A stretch of 64,000 bases of DNA. Source: Pseudomonas sp. UBA4617. GTDB taxonomy: Bacteria; Pseudomonadota; Gammaproteobacteria; Pseudomonadales; Pseudomonadaceae. The notes below the pieces were generated by a model. That model was not told the DNA's origin. It saw only the letters and a program-made list of their open reading frames with translations, and did no database searches. Positions 37,034-44,647 of the stretch are shown piece by piece. How positions within the stretch are numbered: position 1 is the stretch's first letter; each line of letters begins with the position of its first letter. The position numbers and the translations under genes are program-made. The stretch covers positions 62,001 through 126,000 of the forward strand of contig NZ_DGIR01000005.1 in the NCBI RefSeq assembly GCF_002386445.1, in the 5' to 3' direction.

Positions 37034-37987
37034 GTGCGCCAGCGTTACCTAGCCCTATTGACCCTGTTCGCCAGTCTGCCGGCTGGTGCGCTGACCTTCC
37101 AGACGCGCATGGAAAATATCGCCTGGAAGGTCGAGGGTGACCAGTTCGAGTGTCGGCTGGTGCAGCCGATCGACGGCTTTGGCACTGGTGAGTTCGTGCG
37201 CCGAGCGGGCGAAAAGCCGGTGTTCCAGCTGCGTTCGGACAGCAACGCGCTGGGCGCCGGCACCGCTACCTTGCTGGCAGCCGCTGCACCGTGGCAACCC
37301 GGGCGCAGCGACATCAACCTGGGCAGCGTGCGCATGGCCCGCACTGGCGTGTTGTTCAGCTCGTCGCAGGGCCAGGCCAGCCGGCTGATCAATGGTCTGC
37401 TCGACGGCCGCAGCACCGTGGTGCGCAACTATGCCGGCGAGGCGGGCAGGCCGATGGAAGTGCGAGTGTTGCCGGTCAGCTTTGCCAAGGCCTACAGCGA
37501 CTACCAGGCCTGTGCCGGCAAGCTGCTGCCAATGAACTATGACCAGGTGCGCCAGACCCAGGTCGGCTTCCCTGGCGGCGGTTTTGAACTGGATCAATCG
37601 GCCAAGGCACGGCTGGATGTGATCCTCGACTACATGAAGGCCGACCCGACAGTGAACCATGTCGAGCTCAACGGCCATTCGGACAACAGCGGCAACCGCC
37701 TGACCAACCGTGACATGTCGCGCCGCCGCGCACTGGCGGTGGCTGATTACCTCAAGGCCAATGGCGTGCCGGAAGAGCAGATCAGTGTGCGCTTCCATGG
37801 CGAGCGTTATCCGTTGGCAAAAAACAACAGCGCGGCGAACCGGGCGCGTAACCGTCGCGTGAACATTGAACTGGATCGGGTCGCGGTGGTCGAGAAACCG
37901 GTGGAAAAGCCGGCTGAACCGACACCGCAAGCCGTGGCTCCGGCCCCGGCACCAACCAGCCCGGCGGCGGGCACAAAGGCTCCCTGA
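37034..37987 (+). CDS. motY: Flagellar stator-associated protein MotY
   Basis: A 317-residue periplasmic protein that helps anchor stator units at the flagellar motor (T-ring). Seen: signal peptide (LALLTLFASLPAGALT), an N-terminal MotY-specific domain, and a C-terminal OmpA-like peptidoglycan-binding domain with ELNGHSDNSGNRLTNRDMS and RRVNIELDR, then a Pro/Ala-rich tail. The GTG at 37034 is chosen because GGAG lies 6 bases upstream; the frame stays open to 37022. Identification rests on the OmpA domain, length and the P. aeruginosa order argG-motY-pyrC-rnt as I remember it. No other motility gene is nearby. Confidence 0.85.
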   Translation: MRQRYLALLTLFASLPAGALTFQTRMENIAWKVEGDQFECRLVQPIDGFGTGEFVRRAGEKPVFQLRSDSNALGAGTATLLAAAAPWQPGRSDINLGSVRMARTGVLFSSSQGQASRLINGLLDGRSTVVRNYAGEAGRPMEVRVLPVSFAKAYSDYQACAGKLLPMNYDQVRQTQVGFPGGGFELDQSAKARLDVILDYMKADPTVNHVELNGHSDNSGNRLTNRDMSRRRALAVADYLKANGVPEEQISVRFHGERYPLAKNNSAANRARNRRVNIELDRVAVVEKPVEKPAEPTPQAVAPAPAPTSPAAGTKAP

Positions 37988-38123
37988 CATTTCCTGTCGC
38001 ATATGCCGTCGCCCTTCCGACAGTTCCTGTCGCTTTGTCGTCAGAAGCTGTCGCCCCACTGTAAATTTACTCGCAAGGTCGTTAGAATCGACGCTTTTCC
38101 GTACAACCCCGTGGAGTGATGGC

Positions 38124-39341
38124 ATGGCGGACGTAAAAAAGGTCGTACTGGCGTATTCCGGCGGCCTTGATACTTCGGTGATTCTCAAGTGGCTGCAGGA
38201 TACCTACAACTGCGAAGTGGTGACCTTCACCGCAGACCTGGGGCAGGGTGAAGAGGTCGAGCCGGCCCGCGCCAAGGCCCAGGCAATGGGCGTCAATGAG
38301 ATCTACATCGACGACCTGCGCGAAGAGTTCGTGCGTGATTTCGTGTTCCCGATGTTCCGCGCCAACACCGTCTACGAAGGCGAGTACCTGCTGGGTACCT
38401 CCATCGCCCGCCCGCTGATCGCCAAGCGCCTGATTGAAATTGCCAATGAAACCGGCGCTGACGCCATCTCCCACGGCGCAACCGGCAAAGGCAACGACCA
38501 GGTACGTTTCGAGCTGGGCGCCTACGCCCTGAAACCAGGCGTCAAGGTCATCGCCCCATGGCGCGAGTGGGACCTGCTGTCCCGCGAGAAGCTGATGGAC
38601 TATGCCGAGAAGCACGGTATCCCGATCGAACGCCACGGCAAGAAGAAGTCGCCGTACTCGATGGACGCCAACCTGCTGCACATCTCCTACGAAGGCGGGG
38701 TCCTGGAAGATACCTGGACCGAGCACGAGGAAGACATGTGGCGCTGGAGCGTTTCGCCAGAGAACGCCCCGGACCAGGCGACCTACATCGAGCTTACCTA
38801 CCGCAACGGTGACATCGTTGCCATCGATGGCGTCGAGAAAACCCCGGCCACCGTGCTGGCCGACCTGAACCGCATCGGTGGCGCCAACGGCATCGGCCGC
38901 CTGGACATCGTCGAGAACCGTTACGTCGGCATGAAGTCGCGTGGTTGCTACGAGACCCCTGGCGGCACCATCATGCTCAAGGCCCACCGTGCCATCGAGT
39001 CGATCACCCTGGACCGCGAAGTCGCTCACCTGAAGGATGAGCTGATGCCGAAGTATGCCAGCCTGATCTATACCGGTTACTGGTGGAGCCCGGAGCGCCT
39101 GATGCTGCAGCAGATGATCGACGCCTCGCAGGTCAACGTGAACGGCGTGGTGCGCCTGAAGCTGTACAAGGGCAACGTCACAGTGGTTGGCCGCAAGTCG
39201 GACGATTCGCTGTTCGACGCCAACATCGCCACCTTCGAGGAAGATGGCGGCGCTTACAACCAGGCGGACGCTGCCGGCTTCATCAAACTCAACGCACTGC
39301 GTATGCGCATTGCCGCCAACAAAGGCCGTTCGCTGCTCTGA
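38124..39341 (+). CDS. argG: Argininosuccinate synthase
   Basis: A 405-residue cytoplasmic enzyme that joins citrulline and aspartate with ATP to form argininosuccinate. Seen: N-terminal pyrophosphatase P-loop VLAYSGGLDTSVILKWL, HGATGKGNDQVRFELG, and EHEEDMWRWSVSPENAP followed by conserved C-terminal GYWWSPERLMLQQMID. Length matches the type I family. GGAG precedes the ATG by 7 bases. It is transcribed alone after motY and ends at a strong terminator. It uses the product of ArgF (29486-30406). Confidence 0.97.
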   Translation: MADVKKVVLAYSGGLDTSVILKWLQDTYNCEVVTFTADLGQGEEVEPARAKAQAMGVNEIYIDDLREEFVRDFVFPMFRANTVYEGEYLLGTSIARPLIAKRLIEIANETGADAISHGATGKGNDQVRFELGAYALKPGVKVIAPWREWDLLSREKLMDYAEKHGIPIERHGKKKSPYSMDANLLHISYEGGVLEDTWTEHEEDMWRWSVSPENAPDQATYIELTYRNGDIVAIDGVEKTPATVLADLNRIGGANGIGRLDIVENRYVGMKSRGCYETPGGTIMLKAHRAIESITLDREVAHLKDELMPKYASLIYTGYWWSPERLMLQQMIDASQVNVNGVVRLKLYKGNVTVVGRKSDDSLFDANIATFEEDGGAYNQADAAGFIKLNALRMRIAANKGRSLL

Positions 39342-39363
39342 TTGCTGGCGTATGCCACGGAAG

Positions 39364-39388
39364 CCCCGGCCCAGCCGGGGTTTTTTTT
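39364..39388 (+). terminator. Intrinsic terminator after argG
   Basis: CCCCGGC (39364-39370) pairs with GCCGGGG (39374-39380) around CCA, followed by eight T (39381-39388). Confidence 0.92.
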
Positions 39389-39410
39389 GCCTGATGGAAA
39401 CCTGCTGCGC

Positions 39411-39893
39411 TCATTCGCCCTGGGGCGTGGCATCTTCCTCCAGCGGGCTGACCGACAATTGTGCACACTGGCGTTTATCCAGGTTGCAAAAGCGCCATGT
39501 CCTGGGTGTTTGCAGCGGTTGGGCCAGTGCACGCAGCAGTTGTTGTTCCATCAACCGGTAAGCATCGGGCCCGGAAAACATGATCGTGACAGGTTCGCCA
39601 TGTTCGGCCTCGCTGAGCTTGTGAGGTGCGCTTGGCGTGCTTCTGGTACTTTGCGTAGATGGAGTATCGCTTGCCGTGTTATCCGACGACGGGTTGTAGA
39701 ACGACTTGTAGTTGAAGTTGAGTGTCAGAAAAAACAGTGCTGTCAGAAAAAACGGAAATCCAACCAGAAACCACGTATAGAGGTTCTGGCTGGCTTCGCT
39801 GAGAAACGGCAAGGTAGCAAGTGCGGAGGATTCGATGATGCCCGCGAAGATGGCAATGATCGTCAGCGGGGCGACAGGTTGTCTTTCGGGCAT
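39411..39893 (-). CDS. Hypothetical membrane protein with two transmembrane helices
   Basis: A 160-residue protein I do not recognise. Seen: two hydrophobic segments near residues 10-27 (LTIIAIFAGIIESSALATL) and 42-60 (FLVGFPFFLTALFFLTLNF), then a Ser/Thr-rich linker (about 70-90) and a soluble C-terminal part with GEPVTIMFSGPDAYRLMEQQ. The ATG at 39891-39893 is preferred (GGAG 9 bases upstream) over a GTG eight codons earlier. It sits between argG and the orphan response regulator; nothing in the context suggests a role. Confidence 0.6.
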   Translation of the reverse strand: MPERQPVAPLTIIAIFAGIIESSALATLPFLSEASQNLYTWFLVGFPFFLTALFFLTLNFNYKSFYNPSSDNTASDTPSTQSTRSTPSAPHKLSEAEHGEPVTIMFSGPDAYRLMEQQLLRALAQPLQTPRTWRFCNLDKRQCAQLSVSPLEEDATPQGE

Positions 39894-40255
39894 GAGGGCT
39901 GTCTCCGGCGTTTTCACCCCATTGTTGCCTTACTATGCCGCTCAACTAAAGACTGGACTGTTTCCCAGGCGACGAATCAGCGCTGTCCCGCGCGGTGGCG
40001 AGGATCTTTCAAGGCCCGGATTGAAACTTCAAAGGGAAGCGTTGCCGTGAATAGGCGTGCGTTGAAAGATGGCCAATAGTAGTTACTTCCTGGTTCAGGA
40101 AGTTTGTTGTTACAGGCGTAGTAGTTATGTGTAGGAAATTTCTGTAAGTGTTGTAGGTTTTATCTGTTCATCTGTTTCTTCGGCAATTCGTCGCGCCATC
40201 CGGCGTTCTGTCGGTTATCGTGGCGTGCCAAAGCAGAACAATGAATGGATATCGC
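39894..40255. promoter_or_regulatory. AT-richer region upstream of the orphan response regulator
   Basis: This 362-base divergent region without a gene is AT-richer than average from 40060 to 40190. It contains a perfect 8-base inverted repeat at 40085-40103. The upstream region probably holds promoters for both the membrane protein and the response regulator; I could not fix either. Confidence 0.35.
40085..40103. promoter_or_regulatory. Perfect palindrome upstream of the response regulator
   Basis: ACTTCCTG and CAGGAAGT flank a 3-base spacer, 153 bases before the response regulator start. The symmetric form suits a dimeric regulator, possibly the NarL-type protein itself; a terminator is less likely because only scattered T follows. 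Confidence 0.4.
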
Positions 40256-40879
40256 ATGAATAAAGTGCTTATCGTGGATGATCACCCGGTCATACGCCTG
40301 GCCGTACGCATGCTGATGGAGCGGCATGGTTATGACGTCGTCGCGGAGACTGACAACGGCGTGGCTGCACTGCAGCTGACGCGGCAACACCTGCCGGATA
40401 TCGTGGTGCTGGATATCGGCATTCCCAAACTGGACGGCCTGGAGGTGATCACCCGCATGACAACCTTCAGCCCGGGCAGCAAGGTGCTGGTGCTGACATC
40501 GCAGGCACCTGGCAACTTCTCGATGCGTTGCATGCAGGCAGGGGCGGCAGGGTATGTATGCAAGCAGCAGGAACTCACGGAGCTGTTGAGCGCCATCAAG
40601 GCCGTATTGTCGGGCTACAGCTACTTCCCCAACCAGGCTCTGCATGCGTCACGTGGCAAGGGAGGAGGAAGCGAGACCGATATGGTCAACCGCCTCTCGG
40701 CGCGCGAGATGACTGTGTTGCAACAGTTGGCACGAGGGCGTACGAACAAGGAGATTGCCGATAGCATGTTCCTCAGCAACAAGACGGTCAGTACCTACAA
40801 GTCACGCCTGTTGCTGAAGCTGAATGCGCGCTCGCTCGTCGACCTGATCGAACTGGCGCAACGTCAGGGCCTGAATTGA
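40256..40879 (+). CDS. Orphan LuxR/NarL-family response regulator
   Basis: A 207-residue two-component regulator. Seen: receiver domain with acidic pocket D8/D9 (VLIVDDHPVIR), phospho-acceptor D53 in VVLDIGIPKLDG, and a conserved Lys in GYVCKQQE; C-terminal LuxR helix-turn-helix (LSAREMTVLQQLARGRTNKE followed by IADSMFLSNKTVSTYKSRL). The arrangement resembles the EvgA/BvgA/RocA group. The ATG at 40256 is used because it begins the conserved receiver strand, although its ribosome-binding site is weak; in-frame ATGs at 40220 and 40241 exist. No histidine kinase gene is nearby, so the partner is unknown. Confidence 0.85.
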   Translation: MNKVLIVDDHPVIRLAVRMLMERHGYDVVAETDNGVAALQLTRQHLPDIVVLDIGIPKLDGLEVITRMTTFSPGSKVLVLTSQAPGNFSMRCMQAGAAGYVCKQQELTELLSAIKAVLSGYSYFPNQALHASRGKGGGSETDMVNRLSAREMTVLQQLARGRTNKEIADSMFLSNKTVSTYKSRLLLKLNARSLVDLIELAQRQGLN

Positions 40880-40936
40880 TCGCCAGGCCGTAAAGCCTCC
40901 AGCCAGGAGGCTTTGCCAGCGCTGAAGGCCTTGGAC

Positions 40937-41113
40937 CTACAGGTCGTAGTCGAAATCGGCCAGCTGTTTCTGCAGGCGCCTTTCTTCCAGCATGTTATCG
41001 ATGGTGCGGCGTTTGCTGAGGTTGGTCTTCGCAATTTCCACCACGGGCTCCGCTTCATCCTCTGCGGCAACAAAATCATCTTCGATCGACAGGTCGTCTT
41101 TATCGCTACTCAT
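40937..41113 (-). CDS. Small PA3496-family protein
   Basis: A 58-residue acidic-then-basic protein. Seen: N-terminal acidic stretch DDLSIEDDFVAAEDEAEP and C-terminal SKRRTIDNMLEERRLQKQLA, which matches my memory of the short PA3496 family found next to nth in Pseudomonas. GGAG lies 6 bases before the ATG at 41111-41113. There is no signal peptide or membrane segment; function is unknown. It follows nth on the same strand after 104 bases. Confidence 0.7.
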   Translation of the reverse strand: MSSDKDDLSIEDDFVAAEDEAEPVVEIAKTNLSKRRTIDNMLEERRLQKQLADFDYDL

Positions 41114-41217
41114 GAGTCGCTCCAAGCCAAGGGGCCATTGGCCGTCCTTATAACCAGAAAGCAGACGCTGGTAAAAAAGATTTTTTCAATCGTTAAGGGT
41201 GGTTTTCGCCTATCGAA

Positions 41218-41856
41218 TCAATCGTCGGAAGTCTTGTGCTTGTACTCGCACAAATCCTCGATCCGGCAGCTACCGCAGCGTGGCTTTCGGGCCTGGCACA
41301 CGTAGCGACCGTGCAGGATCAGCCAGTGGTGGGCGTCGAGCAAATATTCCTTCGGGACGAACTTGATGAGCTTTTTCTCCACCTCCAGCACCGTCTTGCC
41401 CGGCGCGATGCCGGTACGGTTGCTGACCCGGAAGATATGCGTGTCCACCGCCATGGTCGGCTGGCGGAACGCGGTATTGAGCACCACGTTGGCGGTCTTG
41501 CGGCCCACTCCGGGCAGCGCCTCCAGGGCTTCGCGCGTTTGCGGCACCTGGCTGCCATGGCGCTCGATCAGCAGCCGGCAGGCCTCGATGACGTTTTTCG
41601 CCTTGCTGTTATACAGGCCGATGGTCTTGATGTACTCGCTCAGGCCTTCGACCCCCAGGGCATGGATGGCTTCGGGGGTGTTGGCGACCGGAAACAGGCG
41701 GGCAGTGGCCTTGTTGACACCCACGTCAGTGGCTTGCGCGGACAGAGTGACGGCAACCAACAGCTCGAATGGCGTGGTGTAGGCCAGTTCGGTCTTCGGC
41801 TCGGGGTTGTCTTCGTGCAGCCTGCGAAAGATCTCCAGGCGTTTGGCGGCATTCAT
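41218..41856 (-). CDS. nth: Endonuclease III (DNA glycosylase/AP lyase)
   Basis: A 212-residue base-excision repair enzyme that removes oxidised pyrimidines and cleaves the abasic site. Seen: helix-hairpin-helix LEALPGVGRKTANVVLNTAF with catalytic K120, catalytic D138 in AVDTH, and C-terminal [4Fe-4S] ligands C-x6-C-x2-C-x5-C (CQARKPRCGSCRIEDLC). Length matches E. coli Nth (211). It starts 4 bases after the rnfE stop, so it is the last-but-one gene of the rnf-like transcript, the same linkage seen in other pseudomonads. Confidence 0.96.
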   Translation of the reverse strand: MNAAKRLEIFRRLHEDNPEPKTELAYTTPFELLVAVTLSAQATDVGVNKATARLFPVANTPEAIHALGVEGLSEYIKTIGLYNSKAKNVIEACRLLIERHGSQVPQTREALEALPGVGRKTANVVLNTAFRQPTMAVDTHIFRVSNRTGIAPGKTVLEVEKKLIKFVPKEYLLDAHHWLILHGRYVCQARKPRCGSCRIEDLCEYKHKTSDD

Positions 41857-41860
41857 GAAA

Positions 41861-42385
41861 TCAGGGCGTTCCTTGACGACGTGGGTGGGCAGGGCCCGTA
41901 CACAGACGATTGTACAAGGCCAACAGCAGTCCGAGCAGTATCAGCGCACCGGGTGCCAGGCTGGCCAGGTGCAGGCCAGCAACTTCGCCTAGCCATTGCC
42001 GGCCGGCACCGAGCAGCAGGCAGGCGCCCAGCACCGCGGCAAGGTACCTTGCAAGCAGGCGCCAGCGCCCGTGGTTGGGCAGCATGTGATCAGTGGCCAG
42101 GCATTGCAGGCAGAGCAGAGCGGGGTAGTGGCCGAGGGCGAGTGCCATTGGTAGCCACCATGCCCGCAGCGCCAGTTGCAAGCAGCTGGCCAGGGCTGCC
42201 AGCAGCAGCAGGCTGGCCAGCGTGAACGCCCAGCTGGCCAGCCTGTGGCGCAGGGGCGTCAGCATTAACTGGTGCAGGCCGCCCATCAGCACCGCGCACA
42301 CGCCAATGGTGGCGCCTTCGCTCAGTGTCCGGCTGGCACCCAGCAGCGGCACCAGGCTTGCGCCCAACAGATGGAACCTATTCAT
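41861..42385 (-). CDS. rnfE: RnfE/RsxE-like membrane subunit, shortened
   Basis: A 174-residue integral membrane protein with about six helices. Assigned from position (after rnfG, before nth) and partial similarity at the N-terminus (LVPLLGASRTLSEGATIG). E. coli RsxE has about 231 residues and, from memory, a conserved LLGLCP segment whose Cys binds the intramembrane [2Fe-2S] cluster; here it reads LLGASR, so that Cys is absent. Cysteines occur later in LLCLQCLAT, and whether they align with the second conserved ligand needs an alignment. The start overlaps rnfG by 8 bases. Confidence 0.65.
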   Translation of the reverse strand: MNRFHLLGASLVPLLGASRTLSEGATIGVCAVLMGGLHQLMLTPLRHRLASWAFTLASLLLLAALASCLQLALRAWWLPMALALGHYPALLCLQCLATDHMLPNHGRWRLLARYLAAVLGACLLLGAGRQWLGEVAGLHLASLAPGALILLGLLLALYNRLCTGPAHPRRQGTP

Positions 42386-42980
42386 GCGTGGTGCCCTCCA
42401 GCAGCACGCTGCGCTGCTCGTCGAAATAACTCAAAGCCTCCTGCAGCGCGCTGATCACGGCCCGAGAAGTCACGGTTGCGCCGCTCAACTGGTCGAAGTC
42501 ACCGTGATCACGTCGCAAGGCCCAATGGTTGCCCAAATGCCGATTCGCGAACTGCTGCAGCCAATTTACTTGCGCGTCCCCCAGGCGAGCGCCCAGCCCG
42601 GGGCTTTCCTGTTGTTCGACCACCTGGCTGCCGATCAGCCGACCGTCTGTGGCAATGGCGATGCTCAGCACGATCGGGCCGGCATAGCCTTGAGTCCGCG
42701 TGATGACAATGATGGCGGTCGGGGTTCCCGCCAGCTCGGCCCGATACGCTGCCAGGATACGGCTGGTTGGCCGTTGTGCGACGGGCGTCGGCAGCGGGTG
42801 GTCCAGTGGCTGGTTGTCGTAGCTACCGTCAGGGAGTACCGCCAGCTGTTCACGGCTCTGCAGCTGTTTTGCAGCGTCGACGATGGTCGGGCTGGTCCAG
42901 TGCCGCCAGGCCAAGGTAGCCGACAACGCCAGTGCTGCAACCATCAGCAACAGCCCGGCATCACGAACCAGGCGACTCAT
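42378..42980 (-). CDS. rnfG: RnfG/RsxG-like flavoprotein subunit
   Basis: A 200-residue protein with one N-terminal membrane anchor (residues 8-24) and a periplasmic FMN-binding domain. Seen: TQGYAGPIVLSIAIATDGRL, ESPGLGARL and DQLSGATVTSRAVISAL, where the SGATxTS motif carries the covalent FMN on Thr in RnfG/NqrC proteins. The key motif is intact, unlike other genes of this cluster. The start overlaps the rnfD stop (ATGA). Confidence 0.85.
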   Translation of the reverse strand: MSRLVRDAGLLLMVAALALSATLAWRHWTSPTIVDAAKQLQSREQLAVLPDGSYDNQPLDHPLPTPVAQRPTSRILAAYRAELAGTPTAIIVITRTQGYAGPIVLSIAIATDGRLIGSQVVEQQESPGLGARLGDAQVNWLQQFANRHLGNHWALRRDHGDFDQLSGATVTSRAVISALQEALSYFDEQRSVLLEGTTHE

Positions 42981-43951
42981 GGGGCAGCCTGCTGGCGTGG
43001 CGCCGCCAGGCGTTCGAGGCTGGGCGCCAGAAGGTTCATCAACAGGATGGCGAACGCCGTGCCATCCGGATAGCTGCCCCAGGTGCGAATCAGGTAGATC
43101 AACACCCCCGCGCCGACGCCGAACAGCAGTCTGGCCCGCTCATGTCGTGGGCCGGACACAGGTTCGGTGGCAATGAAAAACGCCGCCATCATGGTCGAGC
43201 CGGAAAACAGGTGCAGCAAGGGGGACCCGTTTGAGTCCGAGCCCGACCCGTTCCAGGCCAGCAGGCTGAACAGAAACAGCCCTGCCAGCAAGCCGGCCGG
43301 CGCATGCCAGCTGATTACCTTGCGCTGCAGCAGGAACAGGCCGCCGAGCAGGAACGCCAGGTTTACCCATTCGTTGCCTCGCCCACCCATGCTGCCAAAG
43401 CCTGGATGGCTGGCGAACAGCTCATCGATGGTCAGGCTGCGGTTGTGGCGCAGGCCGTCGAGCAGTGTTGGTCGGGCCCAGGCATCGATCTGGTCGCCAG
43501 CGGTGAAGACCTGTTGCAGGCTGTCGAGCAGGCCGGGTGCCGGTCCGGGCCAATGGTTCATTTGCAACGGGAAGCTCAGCAGCACGAAGGCATAGCCGAC
43601 CATGGCCGGGTTGAACGGGTTGTGCCCGACCCCACCGAAGGCCTGCTTGCCGATACCGATGGCCACGCTGGCGGCAGTCACCGGTAGCCACCACGGCGCC
43701 AGGCTGGGCAGGGCGGCAGCCAGCAGTACGGCAGTCACCAGAGCGCTGCCGTCGCTCAGCGCCGTGCCCGGCGGTTGCCCGCGCAGCAACACCAGGACTG
43801 CTTCGCACAGCAGCGCAGCACCGGCACACAGCCCCATGTTCAGCAGCAGCCCCCAGCCGTGCAGCCACGTCAGAACCAGCAAGCCCGGTACGCATGCCAG
43901 CAACACCAGGCCCATGCTGGTGCGCAGCCGTGGATCAGGCCTGACGCTCAT
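42977..43951 (-). CDS. rnfD: RnfD/RsxD-like membrane flavoprotein subunit
   Basis: A 324-residue integral membrane protein with about nine helices. Seen: LSDGSALVTAVLLAAALPSL, KQAFGGVGHNPFNPAMVGYA (a strong RnfD/NqrB signature), GGLFLLQRKVISWHAPAG, and EPVSGPRHERARLLFG. The segment that should hold the covalent FMN Thr (SGAT-type in relatives) appears as DAWARPTLLDGL, so the Thr may remain but the motif is degenerate. The start overlaps rnfA (ATGA). Confidence 0.85.
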   Translation of the reverse strand: MSVRPDPRLRTSMGLVLLACVPGLLVLTWLHGWGLLLNMGLCAGAALLCEAVLVLLRGQPPGTALSDGSALVTAVLLAAALPSLAPWWLPVTAASVAIGIGKQAFGGVGHNPFNPAMVGYAFVLLSFPLQMNHWPGPAPGLLDSLQQVFTAGDQIDAWARPTLLDGLRHNRSLTIDELFASHPGFGSMGGRGNEWVNLAFLLGGLFLLQRKVISWHAPAGLLAGLFLFSLLAWNGSGSDSNGSPLLHLFSGSTMMAAFFIATEPVSGPRHERARLLFGVGAGVLIYLIRTWGSYPDGTAFAILLMNLLAPSLERLAAPRQQAAP

Positions 43952-44481
43952 TGGCTGAACAACCCGTTGAAGCCGGAAAATGCCAGGGTCATTACCCCGA
44001 CAGCGAGCAGTTCGACTGGCAGGCCGCGCAGGATGCCCGGGATCGCGGCATGGCTGCAGCGCTGGCGCAGGTCGGCGAACATCACGAGTGCCAGCCAGAA
44101 GCTGCCGCCGGCCAGCAGCCCTTGCAGCAAGGTGGCGAACACTGTGTATTCGGCGTTTGCCTGTTGCAGGATCAGCCCGAGCACTACCGCATTGCTCGAC
44201 AGCAGCGCGGGAAGCTGCACCACTGGCCAGGCGGGTTGCCAGCGTGCCAGTAGCCAGGGCAACCCCCAGGCGAGCAGCGCCATCCAGGGCAACAGCAGGA
44301 ACAGCTCAAGGTCTCCAACCAGCAGCGGCATCAATAGCCGCGCACCGAGCACACCCAGGGCGATGCACAGAGCGCAGGCAAGGCCATGTACATGCAGATG
44401 CAGCCTGGAGCACGGCCTGGGTGACCGGCACAGGTGATTGACCAGCGAGGCACTGATCAGGACCAGAAGGTAATCGCTCAT
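43948..44481 (-). CDS. rnfA: RnfA/RsxA-like membrane subunit, divergent
   Basis: A 177-residue integral membrane protein; E. coli RsxA has 193. Seen: N-terminus MSDYLLVLISASLVNHL and C-terminus GVMTLAFSGFNGLFSQ, which fit RsxA. The middle motif, TTNCAVLG in relatives (from memory), reads SSNAVVLG, so one cysteine ligand of the membrane [2Fe-2S] cluster is lost; the first may be kept as C18. It is the first gene of A-D-G-E-nth; no rnfB or rnfC lies in the cluster or between it and metG. Confidence 0.7.
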   Translation of the reverse strand: MSDYLLVLISASLVNHLCRSPRPCSRLHLHVHGLACALCIALGVLGARLLMPLLVGDLELFLLLPWMALLAWGLPWLLARWQPAWPVVQLPALLSSNAVVLGLILQQANAEYTVFATLLQGLLAGGSFWLALVMFADLRQRCSHAAIPGILRGLPVELLAVGVMTLAFSGFNGLFSQ

Positions 44482-44549
44482 GACATGACGATAGCGGGAA
44501 TCGTGGCGATTGTCCGGGTTGGGTGGAGCGCTGTGGGTGCCGCTTTGCG

Positions 44550-44622
44550 GCCCATCGCGACACTGGCCGCTCCTTCAGGGAAACGTGACCTCCTGGAGGG
44601 GCGGCCTTGTGTCGCGATGGGC
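44550..44622. repeat. Pair of inverted REP elements between metG and rnfA
   Basis: The arm GCCCATCGCGACACTGGCCG (44550-44569, continuing CTCC) is matched by its reverse complement at 44598-44622 with one substitution and one extra base, around a loop of about 24 bases. This is the BIME-like arrangement of P. putida extragenic palindromes. The metG mRNA end could fold into one large hairpin, which would also separate metG from the rnf genes. Confidence 0.75.
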
Positions 44623-44647
44623 TGCACAGCAGCCCCGGCAGGTGCGG

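Noticed and set aside
37866..38123. N-terminal extension of ArgG overlapping the end of motY
   Set aside because: The conserved protein starts at 38124 with GGAG upstream; the extension reads another frame of the MotY proline-rich tail.
41861..44481. Frameshifts or sequencing errors as the reason for odd Rnf proteins
   Set aside because: All four frames are open end to end with ATGA-type overlaps and a plausible ribosome-binding arrangement; loss of cysteines is by substitution, not disruption.
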